Shown piece by piece: positions 6,902-15,158 of a stretch of 45,956 bases of DNA. Each line of letters opens with the position of its first letter. Position 1 is the first letter of the stretch. The notes below the pieces were generated by a model. That model did no database searches and was not told where the DNA came from. It saw nothing but the letters and a program-made list of their open reading frames with translations. The stretch is from the NCBI GenBank assembly GCA_945873305.1, contig CAMCCX010000013.1, positions 1-45,956 of the forward strand, given 5' to 3'. The DNA comes from Akkermansia muciniphila (GTDB taxonomy: Bacteria > Verrucomicrobiota > Verrucomicrobiia > Verrucomicrobiales > Akkermansiaceae). The translations under genes and the position numbers were made by a program.

Positions 6902-8899
6902 ATGAAATTCCGCCCGCTCTTCGCACTCCTGCTCGTCACGCCCGCGTGGGCTCAATCCACCGACCTCCTGCCGAAGCGGCTCGACGAGCTCGTCGTCACC
7001 GCCAGCCCGCTCGACCGCACGCTTTTCGAGCTGGTCCAGCCGGCCGCCGTCCTCAAGGAAAAGGAGCTCATGCGCAACCTCGCCCCCACGCTCGGCGAAA
7101 CCTTGGGCAAGCAAGCGGGCGTCAGTTCCACCTCGTTCGGCCCCGGTGCCAGCCGCCCGATCATCCGCGGCCTCGGCGACGACCGGCTGCGCGTGCTCCA
7201 GAACGGCACCTCCGTGCTCGACGTCTCCAACGTCAGTCCCGACCACGCCGTCGCCGCCGACCCGCTAACGGTGCGCTCGGTCGAAATCGTGCGCGGGCCG
7301 GCCACCCTGCTCTACGGCCCTAACGCCGTGGGCGGCGTCGTCAACGTCATCGACGACCGCATCCCCGAGGAGCGCGTCAGCGGCATCGACGGCTCGCTCG
7401 ACACCCGCTACGGCTCGGCGGAAAACCTCCGCTCTCTATCAGGCGCGGTGAACTTCGGCGCGGGCCCCTTCGCCTTCCACCTCGACGCCTTCACCCGCGA
7501 ATCCGACGACCTCGAAATCCCCGGTTACGCCCGCTCCGAGCGGCTCCGCGCCGCAGACCCGCAGCCGCACGAGGCCCGCGGCACGCTGCCCAACAGCTTC
7601 ACCGACTCCGACGGCGCGGCCATCGGCGGCTCCTACATTTGGGACCACGGCTTCGTCGGCGTTTCCTACTCCGGCATCGATTCGCTCTACGGCACGGTGG
7701 CGGAAGAGGACGTCACCATCGACCTCCGCCAACGCCGCTGGGACCTGCGCGGCGCGTTTTACGAGCCGGCTAACGGAATTAAGGAAATCAACTACAAATT
7801 CGGTTACTCGGATTACGAGCACACCGAGTTCGAGGGCGCGGAAACCGGCACCCGGTTCCTCATCGACGGCTTCAACACCCGCGCGGAGATCCTTCACGAA
7901 AAGCTCCACGGCTTCGAAGGCGCGGTCGGCGTGGAAATCCAACGCAGCGATTTCTCCGCGCTCGGCGAGGAGGCGTTTCTCCCGCCCGTCGAAAACCAGG
8001 TGAACTCGCTGTTCGCCTTCGAGGAAATCGAACTCGACCGTTATACCTTCCAGTTCGGCGGCCGCTACGACTATCAGGCTAACGAAACCGACGCCTTCGA
8101 TCGCGACTTCAACGCCTTCAGCGCCTCCGCCGGCGTGATTTACAATCCCACCGAAGACTACGCCGTGGCGATGACGGTTGGCTACTCGCAGCGCCCGCCG
8201 AACTACGTCGAGCTCTTCGCCGACGGCCCGCACGCCGCGACCGGCACCTATGAAATCGGTGATCCGGACCTCGGCACCGAGGATTCGCTCTCGCTCGACC
8301 TCTCGCTCCGGAAAAAGACCGGCCGCGTGACCGGCAGCGTCAGCGGCTTCTATTACCGCTTCAACGACTTCATCGCGAACCAACCCGCCGGCATCAACGA
8401 CCCCGTCGATGACCTGCCGGTTTATCGTTACGAAGCCATCGGCGCGAACTTCTATGGCGGCGAACTCGAGGCCACCGTCCACTTGCTAGAGCCCGCGGAA
8501 GCTCCCGCCACCGGGAAATCCCAACAGCTCGACCTGATCTTCCTCGCCGACTACGTCCGCGCCGAGGACCGCGACAGCGGCGAGTCCGTCCCGCGCATCC
8601 CGCCGTTCCGCTCGACCGTCGCGCTCGACTATCAGATCGATAGGGTCGGCGCCCGCCTCGAAGCGCAGTGGTGCGCCCACCAGGGCGACACCGCGGAAAA
8701 CGAACCGCCCAGCGACAGCTACGTCCTGCTCAGCGCCGGGCTCGACTACACCTTCACCACCGGCGATGTGACCACCACCGTGTTCCTGAAAGGCGTCAAC
8801 CTGCTCAACGAGGAAGCCCGCCCGAGCACTTCGTATCTCAAGGAAATCGCCCCGCTCGCCGCGCGCGGAATCGTCGTCGGCCTGCGCGCCGATTTCTAA
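6902..8899 (+). CDS. TonB-dependent receptor, ZnuD-like
   Basis: A 665-residue outer-membrane receptor. The signal peptide is MKFRPLFALLLVTPAWA; the TonB box region is LDELVVTASPL. The plug domain (residues about 35-160) has RPIIRGLGDDRLRVLQNG, SPDHAVAADPL and VRGPATLLYGPNAVGGVVNVID, which is the pattern of ZnuD-type metal receptors. The remainder is a 22-strand beta barrel ending in GLRADF with the terminal aromatic residue expected for BAM recognition. The substrate is not shown by the sequence; zinc or another metal chelate is a guess from the plug motif. ATG 6902 is chosen because it starts the signal peptide; ATG 6839 is possible. It converges on rph. Confidence 0.9.
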   Translation: MKFRPLFALLLVTPAWAQSTDLLPKRLDELVVTASPLDRTLFELVQPAAVLKEKELMRNLAPTLGETLGKQAGVSSTSFGPGASRPIIRGLGDDRLRVLQNGTSVLDVSNVSPDHAVAADPLTVRSVEIVRGPATLLYGPNAVGGVVNVIDDRIPEERVSGIDGSLDTRYGSAENLRSLSGAVNFGAGPFAFHLDAFTRESDDLEIPGYARSERLRAADPQPHEARGTLPNSFTDSDGAAIGGSYIWDHGFVGVSYSGIDSLYGTVAEEDVTIDLRQRRWDLRGAFYEPANGIKEINYKFGYSDYEHTEFEGAETGTRFLIDGFNTRAEILHEKLHGFEGAVGVEIQRSDFSALGEEAFLPPVENQVNSLFAFEEIELDRYTFQFGGRYDYQANETDAFDRDFNAFSASAGVIYNPTEDYAVAMTVGYSQRPPNYVELFADGPHAATGTYEIGDPDLGTEDSLSLDLSLRKKTGRVTGSVSGFYYRFNDFIANQPAGINDPVDDLPVYRYEAIGANFYGGELEATVHLLEPAEAPATGKSQQLDLIFLADYVRAEDRDSGESVPRIPPFRSTVALDYQIDRVGARLEAQWCAHQGDTAENEPPSDSYVLLSAGLDYTFTTGDVTTTVFLKGVNLLNEEARPSTSYLKEIAPLAARGIVVGLRADF

Positions 8900-8902
8900 T
8901 TT

Positions 8903-9682
8903 CTAGCGGGAAAACGCCGCCGCCAGCGACGACAGGTCCGCCGGACCCGCGCGGTCGGCGGTGAGGATCGCCGCCTTCTGGAGCGAGATGATTTCCGAAA
9001 CTCCCTTGCGCGAGAGGTCGAGCATCGCGGTCATTTCCTCCGAGGAAAACACCGCCTCCTCGCCGCTGCCCTGGATTTCCACGAACTCCAGCGTCTCGGT
9101 CATCACCACGTTGAAATCGACCGAAGCCGCCTTGTCCTCCGGGTAGTTCAAGTCGAGCACCGGCACGCCTTGATAGACGCCGGCGGAGACTGCGGCGACG
9201 AGTTTTTTGATGGGGAAATCCCTGAGCTTGCCCTGTGACATCAGCTTGTTGAGCGCGATCGCCATCGCCACGCAGCCGCCGGTGATCGAGGCGGTGCGCG
9301 TGCCGCCGTCGGCTTGCAGGACGTCGCAATCGATCCAGATCGTGCGTTGGCCGACTTTTTTCAAATCCACGCATGCTCGCAGCGCGCGGCCGATGAGGCG
9401 CTGGATTTCCGACGAGCGGCCGTCGATTTTCCCGCGGGAAATGTCGCGCGATTTCCGCTCCAGCGTCGAGTAAGGCAGCATCGAATATTCCGCGGTGAGC
9501 CAGCCGCCTTCCACCCGCTGCGCGCGCATCCAGCGCGGCACGTCCTCCTCGATGCTCGCCGAGCAAATCACCCGGGTGTCGCCGAAGGACACGAGCACCG
9601 AGCCGCTGGCGTAAGGAGCCACGTTGGGGATGAAGGAAATCGGGCGGAGTTGGTCATTCTGGCGGCCGTCGGGACGAGTCAT
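8903..9682 (-). CDS. rph: Ribonuclease PH
   Basis: A 259-residue phosphorolytic 3'-5' exoribonuclease that trims tRNA 3' ends. Characteristic blocks: MTRPDGRQNDQLRPISF at the N-terminus, GDTRVICSASIEEDVPRW, GWLTAEYSMLPYSTLERKSRD, EIQRLIGRALRACVDL, WIDCDVLQADGGTRTASITGG and LDLNYPEDKAASVDFNVVMT. ATG 9682 gives the normal family start; the frame remains open to 9769 but the extra residues are not conserved. The stop is TAG (8903-8905), which matters because it shows amber is used as an ordinary stop in this genome. It is convergent with the TonB receptor, with three bases between stops. Confidence 0.96.
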   Translation of the reverse strand: MTRPDGRQNDQLRPISFIPNVAPYASGSVLVSFGDTRVICSASIEEDVPRWMRAQRVEGGWLTAEYSMLPYSTLERKSRDISRGKIDGRSSEIQRLIGRALRACVDLKKVGQRTIWIDCDVLQADGGTRTASITGGCVAMAIALNKLMSQGKLRDFPIKKLVAAVSAGVYQGVPVLDLNYPEDKAASVDFNVVMTETLEFVEIQGSGEEAVFSSEEMTAMLDLSRKGVSEIISLQKAAILTADRAGPADLSSLAAAFSR

Positions 9683-9797
9683 GCGCGGAGTGAAATCCAA
9701 CGCCACGGTCGCCGCAAGCGTGAAGCTCAAGCGAGCGTCCTGCCAAATACGAAACCTGATCCCATTCACGAGCTTGAGTCAACGGGTGGAATTCAAT

Positions 9798-9815
9798 TTG
9801 ACAGTCATCCGTCAA
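9798..9815 (+). promoter_or_regulatory. Candidate operator of the toxin-antitoxin pair
   Basis: TTGAC (9798-9802) and GTCAA (9811-9815) form an inverted repeat directly over the start codon of the toxin gene. Autoregulated toxin-antitoxin operons commonly have such operators. The arms are short (5 bp), so chance is possible. Confidence 0.3.
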
Positions 9816-10156
9816 TGACGGACCTTCGCGGCGTGCGTCTCACTTTCAAGGAAACCTCGTTCTTCACCCGACAGATCACCGAACTGCTGTCCGACGAAGA
9901 ACTGAACGCCCTCCAATGGGCTCTCATGGCCAGTCCTGAAAGTGGCGATCTCATCCGTGGTTCCGGCGGGCTTCGGAAGCTGCGCTGGGCGGGATCGGGT
10001 CGCGGCAAACGAGGCGGTTTGCGTGTAATCTATTACTGGCACGTCCCGGGAAGCATGATCCTTCTTCTCCTCGCCTACCCCAAGAACGAGCAGGGAAACC
10101 TCACTCCGGCACAAATCAAAGTCCTCAAATCCATCATCGAAAACGAATTCCCATGA
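9815..10156 (+). CDS. RelE/HigB-like toxin
   Basis: A 113-residue basic protein that looks like the type II RelE/ParE-superfamily toxins of the HigB/NadS-partner branch: LTFKETSFFTRQITELLSDEEL near the start, GDLIRGSGGLRKLRWAGSGRGKRGGLRVIYYW in the middle, and LLLLAYPKNEQGNLTPAQIKVLKSIIENE at the end. Such toxins are usually ribosome-dependent mRNA endonucleases. The IPGSGGLRKxR...GKxGGxRVIYY pattern is the diagnostic part. The gene overlaps the following antitoxin gene by 4 bases (ATGA). ATG 9815 is chosen; the frame is open far upstream on the antisense of rph. Toxin before antitoxin is the HigBA order. Confidence 0.88.
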   Translation: MTDLRGVRLTFKETSFFTRQITELLSDEELNALQWALMASPESGDLIRGSGGLRKLRWAGSGRGKRGGLRVIYYWHVPGSMILLLLAYPKNEQGNLTPAQIKVLKSIIENEFP

Positions 10157-10443
10157 AAGACGAACTCTTCCAACAACTCGCCGCCAGCCTCAAGGAAGGC
10201 GGCTCCATCTTGCGCGGCAAAAAGAAAGCGGCGCGCAGCACCACCCTGCAATCGCCGGATGCCAAAGCCGTGCGTGAAAAACTCGGCCTGAGCCAGAGCC
10301 AGTTCGCCGCCCTCATCGGCATCAGCCCGCGCACCCTCCAGAACTGGGAGCAAGGTCACCGCCGTCCCGAAGGCACCGCCCGCGCGCTTCTACGCGTCGC
10401 CGAATCCCACCCCGAAGCCGTGCTGGAGGCTCTTCATCGCTGA
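10153..10443 (+). CDS. Xre-family antitoxin (HigA/NadS-like)
   Basis: A 96-residue protein with a C-terminal Xre helix-turn-helix at about residues 38-75: VREKLGLSQSQFAALIGISP then RTLQNWEQGHRRPEG. This is the layout of NadS/HigA-type antitoxins partnered with RelE-like toxins. The N-terminal half (LFQQLAASLKEGGSILRGKK) is where toxin contact is expected. Its ATG overlaps the toxin stop, so the two are co-translated. It probably binds and silences the toxin and represses the operon through the site near 9798-9815. Confidence 0.9.
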   Translation: MKDELFQQLAASLKEGGSILRGKKKAARSTTLQSPDAKAVREKLGLSQSQFAALIGISPRTLQNWEQGHRRPEGTARALLRVAESHPEAVLEALHR

Positions 10444-10447
10444 GAGC

Positions 10448-12069
10448 TTATTGCGCGCGCAGATCCTGGATTTTCCGGTCGGTCTCGGCGGCTTCCTTGG
10501 GGAGGTTGGCCTTCTCGTAGGAGGTCTTCAGGCCGAGGAGCGCGTTCATGTCGTTAGGGAATGCGGTGAGCGCGCGCTGATAGGCCTCGATCGCTTCCTT
10601 GGGTTGGTTGACGGCGAGGTAGTATTCGCCGAGGCGGATGGCCATGGGGGTGAGGATCATGGGCGGGAACATCATGGGCGCGGGCCGCTGGCGGTCGGCC
10701 GCCGAGGCGAACCAGTTATAGGCGGTGCCGGTCCCGACTTTGGGACCTGCTAGGGCGAGCCGGCCGCGCAAATCACTGGCGAGGACTTCGAGCGCGCGGA
10801 AGGCGCGGGTCCAGGCGGAGCGCTCGCCGATGGCGGCCGCCTCGGCCTGGGTCTTGCTCATGGCCTCGCCGTGGAGGGTGAACGCGGCGACGACCTGCTG
10901 GGCTTCGCCGAATTTCCCGTCATCCAGCAGGCGGCGGGCTTCGAGGGCGAAGCGCAGCCCGTCGATCCACCAGTAGGCGAGGGACTTCTCGTGGGTGGCT
11001 TTGATGTTAGGTGGCTTGGGCAGCGAGTGGAGCGCCTCGGCGGCGTTGCCGCGCAGGCCGCGGTGGAGGAGGATGCGGGCGGGCAATGTTTCCGCCTCCC
11101 ACAGCAGGAAGCGGACTCCGGGCGAGGCGTTGCGCTTTTCGGGGAACGGGGTGGCGGCGATCTGGCGGGCGGCGGCGTAGGCGGTGGCGAAGTCGCCTTT
11201 CGACGCGAGCGCGACGATGCGGTAGCACTCGGCTTTCACCCACTCGGGGCAGTCGGCGACCCCGGCTTTGTTGTCCTTCATCCAGCTCTCGAAACGGGAC
11301 GAGGCGCGGCCGAAGGCGGAGGCGGCCTTGCCGTGCTGGCCGCAGCGCCATTCATAGTGGCCTAGCAGATGGAAATACGGGCTGTAGTCCGGGGACATCT
11401 GGCAGAGCTTGCGGGCGTGGCGGTGCCGGACTCGTCGTAATCGCCACGGCTGAAGAGGGCGGCGAAGATGCCGGCCTGGAGTTCGTTAGGAAATCTAGCG
11501 GCCACCTTGCGAAACGCCGCGGCAGCTCGGGCCGGGCCTTCCTCCAGGTATTTGACCAATCCGAAAGCATAGCCGCGCTCGAGCTCGCTGCCTTTTCCAC
11601 GGCCTATCAGGTTGAGCAGGCGCTGGGTCGCGGCATTGCGCGCGGCGCTGGTTTCCGGCGACGGGCTGAGCAGCGACATGACCATCCCCCAATGGGCGAG
11701 GAGGCATTCCGGATCCTCGCGCATCGCGGCGGCGAAGTGGCGGCTGGCCTCAAATTCCCATCCGCCGTGCAGGTGGTTGAGGCCTTGGTTGACGTGGGCC
11801 TGGGCGTTTTCGGTGGCTGCGGTCACGGCGCTTTGGATCCCGCCGGGGAAGGTGGCCATCGCGGGTGCGGCGAGCGCTTTGACGGAATCGGGAATGGCCG
11901 TCTCCACGTCCGGAATTTCTTTGGCTGTCGGGATTTGCTCGGCCTCCGCTGCCGGGGCGGCTGCGATCTTGGTTTTCACCGCGGCCTTGGCGGCTGGTTT
12001 CTCCTTGGCCTCCTCGCATGCCGCAAAGGCACAAGTGAGGTAAAGCAGCGCAATCAACCGTGTTTTCAT
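10448..12069 (-). pseudogene. TPR lipoprotein gene with internal frameshift
   Basis: Two minus-strand frames together make one gene of about 540 codons. The first begins MKTRLIALLYLTCAFAACEE at 12069, a lipoprotein signal with lipobox FAAC, and continues with tetratricopeptide-like helices (VNQGLNHLHGGWEFEASRHF, ELERGYAFGLVKYLEEG) to FSRGDYDESG. The second carries on with ARKLCQMSPDYSPYFHLLGH and ends with TPR repeats (RLGEYYLAVNQPKEAIEAYQ). The switch falls near 11410-11425. A single-base indel or a small deletion explains it. A true break would cut the protein in half; a sequencing error would restore a normal secreted TPR protein. The function is unknown. It diverges from proC. Confidence 0.75.
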
Positions 12070-12153
12070 GCCCGGAAGATGGCCATGCGCGGCACGTGCC
12101 ACCAAGCAAAATGACGCTGGCGTGCGCCGCCGCGGCCCGCTTAGTCTCCGGCC

Positions 12154-12957
<804 letters not shown>

Positions 12958-13004
12958 GCTATTTTGCGCTTCCCCAGTCCCGCCGGCCTCCTATGCTCCG
13001 CGCC

Positions 13005-13940
13005 ATGACACCCCGGCTTATCGCCTGCGCGCTGCTTTCGGCCTCTGTTTTTCTCCTCTCTTCCTGCGGCTCGGATTCCGACATGCCGATCATGGCGGGA
13101 AACACCCAGGCCGCCGCGAGCGAGGGCGAGTCTCTCTATCAAAAAGCAAAGCAGGCCGACGACGCCGGCAACACCGGAAAGGCGATCAAGCTCTACGAAC
13201 AGACCGCGACTCGTTTTCCGTTTGCCCCCTCCGCCCCGCAGGCCCGTTTCCGTCAGGCCCAGTTGCTGGAGCAACAGGGCGAGGTCGTGAAAGCCTTCAA
13301 GGCTTACGATCAGTTTCTCGAACGCTTCCAAGGCAGCGGCCTCTACACCACCGCCCTCAACCGCCAGGCCGCGATGGCCCAGTCCGCCGCGGACGGCGAT
13401 GTGAAATCCAGCATGCTCGGGATCAAAACCAAGCTCTCGCTCGATAAGACCGTCGAGATGTTGGAAAAAGTCCGCGACAACGCGCCCAAGTCCACCACCG
13501 CCGCCAAGGCGCAGTTCACCATCGGCCAACTTTACGAAACGAAGAAGAAGTCCCGGGAAGCAATCGCCGCCTACCGCCAGCTCGTCCGCGACCAACCGGG
13601 AAGCGCCCAGGCTCCGGAAGCGCTTTTCCGGGTCGGCGTGATCATGACCGCAGAGGCGGACCGCGGCAACCAGAACCAGGCAAACCTCGATCTCGCCCGC
13701 GAGGCCTTCAACGACTATCTGATTCAATATCCCGGCGACTCCCGCAACGCCGAGGCCCGCAGGCTGATCGACAGTCTCGGTGGCCGCGATCTCCAGCGCT
13801 CTTATGACATCGCCGAGTTCTATCAAAAAACCGGCAAGACCGAGTCCGCCAAGGTTTACTACCGCGACATCCTGAGCCGCGCGAAGTCCGGCCCCTATCA
13901 CGACAAGGCCCGCGCGCGGCTCAAGGAGCTCGGTGAATAA
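13005..13940 (+). CDS. BamD-like TPR lipoprotein
   Basis: A 311-residue lipoprotein: MTPRLIACALLSASVFLLSSCGSD has a clear lipobox (LSSC). The mature part is a row of TPR repeats, including SLYQKAKQADDAGNTGKAIKLYEQ, FRQAQLLEQQGEVVKAFKAY, AQFTIGQLYETKKKSREAIAAY and YDIAEFYQKTGKTESAKVYY. The arrangement resembles BamD/YfiO-type outer-membrane assembly lipoproteins but is longer, so it may be a BamD equivalent or a general TPR scaffold. It directly precedes lptE, which fits an envelope-assembly role. ATG 12993 is an alternative start four codons upstream. Its stop is 22 bases before the lptE start. Confidence 0.82.
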   Translation: MTPRLIACALLSASVFLLSSCGSDSDMPIMAGNTQAAASEGESLYQKAKQADDAGNTGKAIKLYEQTATRFPFAPSAPQARFRQAQLLEQQGEVVKAFKAYDQFLERFQGSGLYTTALNRQAAMAQSAADGDVKSSMLGIKTKLSLDKTVEMLEKVRDNAPKSTTAAKAQFTIGQLYETKKKSREAIAAYRQLVRDQPGSAQAPEALFRVGVIMTAEADRGNQNQANLDLAREAFNDYLIQYPGDSRNAEARRLIDSLGGRDLQRSYDIAEFYQKTGKTESAKVYYRDILSRAKSGPYHDKARARLKELGE

Positions 13941-13962
13941 GCTCCGCAAGATTCCCGGAACC

Positions 13963-14469
13963 ATGAAATTTTCCATCCTGCTTGCTCCCGTGCTGCTGCT
14001 GGTTTCCTGCGCCGGCTATCAACTTGGCGAGACCAAGCCGAGGTCCATGGCGCGGGTGAAAACCATCGCCGTGCCGATGTTTTCCAACTCCACCTTGTTT
14101 CCGCGGGCCGAGGCCGTCGCCACCTCCGCCGTCGCCGCGGCCTTCGTGCAGGACGGCACCTATCGGGTCGCGAAATCCGACAACGCCGACGCGATTCTCA
14201 AAGGCAATATCCGAAGGATCACATACAAGAATCTCCGCGGCAGCAGATTCGACGTCTTCCGGCCGGAAGATCTTGGAAACACCGTGTCGATTGATTGGGA
14301 GCTCCTCGATGCGAAAGACCCGACCAAGGTGCTCGCCTCGGGGAGGTCCGAGGGGCGCAGCGAGTTTTTCGCCTCGTCCAACCTCCAGACCGCCCGCAAC
14401 AACGCGTTACCCGATGCTTTCCAAGGTGCAGGCACCGCCTTGGTTGCACGTCTGGCCGACGGCTATTAA
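13963..14469 (+). CDS. lptE: LPS assembly lipoprotein LptE
   Basis: A 168-residue lipoprotein with lipobox LVSC in MKFSILLAPVLLLVSCAGYQL. The family pattern is present: AGYQLGETKP, VKTIAVPMFSNSTLFPRAEA, TSAVAAAFVQDGTYRVAKSDNADAILKGNIRRI. LptE plugs the LptD barrel, which delivers lipopolysaccharide to the outer leaflet, so the host makes LPS or a similar glycolipid. A GTG at 13933 overlapping the previous stop is an alternative start, but ATG 13963 gives a compact signal peptide. LptE families are divergent; the lipoprotein nature and the TIAVP-F-N-T motif make the call good. Confidence 0.85.
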   Translation: MKFSILLAPVLLLVSCAGYQLGETKPRSMARVKTIAVPMFSNSTLFPRAEAVATSAVAAAFVQDGTYRVAKSDNADAILKGNIRRITYKNLRGSRFDVFRPEDLGNTVSIDWELLDAKDPTKVLASGRSEGRSEFFASSNLQTARNNALPDAFQGAGTALVARLADGY

Positions 14470-14516
14470 GCGGCAAGCCGCGTCTGGAGAAATCCGGCCA
14501 ATCTTTGCTTGATTGC

Positions 14517-14534
14517 ATACCATTTGGTTGGTAT
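14517..14534 (+). promoter_or_regulatory. Palindromic operator upstream of the TetR gene
   Basis: ATACCA (14517-14522) and TGGTAT (14529-14534) form a perfect inverted repeat with a 6-base spacer, 10 bases before the regulator's ATG. Size and place fit a TetR-family dimer site that blocks transcription of its own gene. Confidence 0.6.
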
Positions 14535-14543
14535 CGCTATTTC

Positions 14544-15149
14544 ATGACGCAACGCAAGAAGCAACCCGCGCAAACCCGGCAAGCCATTTTGGACGCGGCA
14601 GACGCGGATTTCTCCCTACACGGCTATTGCGCCACCGGTATCGGCGGCATTGTCATCCGGGCGGAGCTGACCAAGGGCGCGCTGTTCCACCATTTCCCGG
14701 ACAAGCGGGCTCTCGCCGTCGCGTGGGTCGGCGAGCGGCTGGGCGCGGGGATCGACCGGGATTGGATCGCGCCGCTGGAAGGAGCCGCTTCGCTCGACGC
14801 GCTGCGGGACCTCTGCCGGCTGCGCTGCAAGGAGCTCCGGGCGGATGACGCGACCTCGGCGCTGGTCGCCGTCGCAGCGGAGACCGCAGCGGGGGACGAA
14901 CCGCTGGCGGAAGCGTTGGAAGCGGTTTTCAGCGCGTGGCGCGGCGGCCTCGCCGGGTTTTTCGAGCGCGGCAAGGCGGCGGGCTGGATCTATCCGGCCA
15001 TCAACCCCGAGGCTGAGGCCGTGATGTTCGTGTCGGCCTTTGCGGGCTTTACCGTGTCCGTGAAAACATCGCGCAACCCGCAGGCGCGTCAGCTTTTCCT
15101 CACCGCTTTCGAAGGCTATCTGGAAACGCTGCGCGCCCAGCAAGGGTGA
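14544..15149 (+). CDS. TetR-family transcriptional regulator
   Basis: A 201-residue one-component repressor. The N-terminal HTH (residues about 10-57) reads TRQAILDAADADFSLHGYCA then GIGGIVIRAELTKGALFHHFPDKRALAVAW, the classic TetR block. The C-terminal ligand domain (RELRADDATSALVAVAAETAAGDEPLAEAL, FFERGKAAGWIYPAINPEAEAVMFVSAFAG) resembles the AcrR/NemR-like group with a TetR_C tail. No efflux or reductase gene is adjacent on the same strand, so its targets beyond itself are not shown. The palindrome at 14517-14534 probably gives autorepression. It converges on the secreted-nuclease gene, with 9 bases between stops. Confidence 0.92.
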   Translation: MTQRKKQPAQTRQAILDAADADFSLHGYCATGIGGIVIRAELTKGALFHHFPDKRALAVAWVGERLGAGIDRDWIAPLEGAASLDALRDLCRLRCKELRADDATSALVAVAAETAAGDEPLAEALEAVFSAWRGGLAGFFERGKAAGWIYPAINPEAEAVMFVSAFAGFTVSVKTSRNPQARQLFLTAFEGYLETLRAQQG

Positions 15150-15158
15150 GCGCACGGC

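Noticed and set aside
9314-9814. An N-terminal extension of the RelE-like toxin of 167 codons upstream of 9815.
   Set aside because: It is the antisense of rph and has no toxin-family sequence; ATG 9815 gives the normal toxin length.
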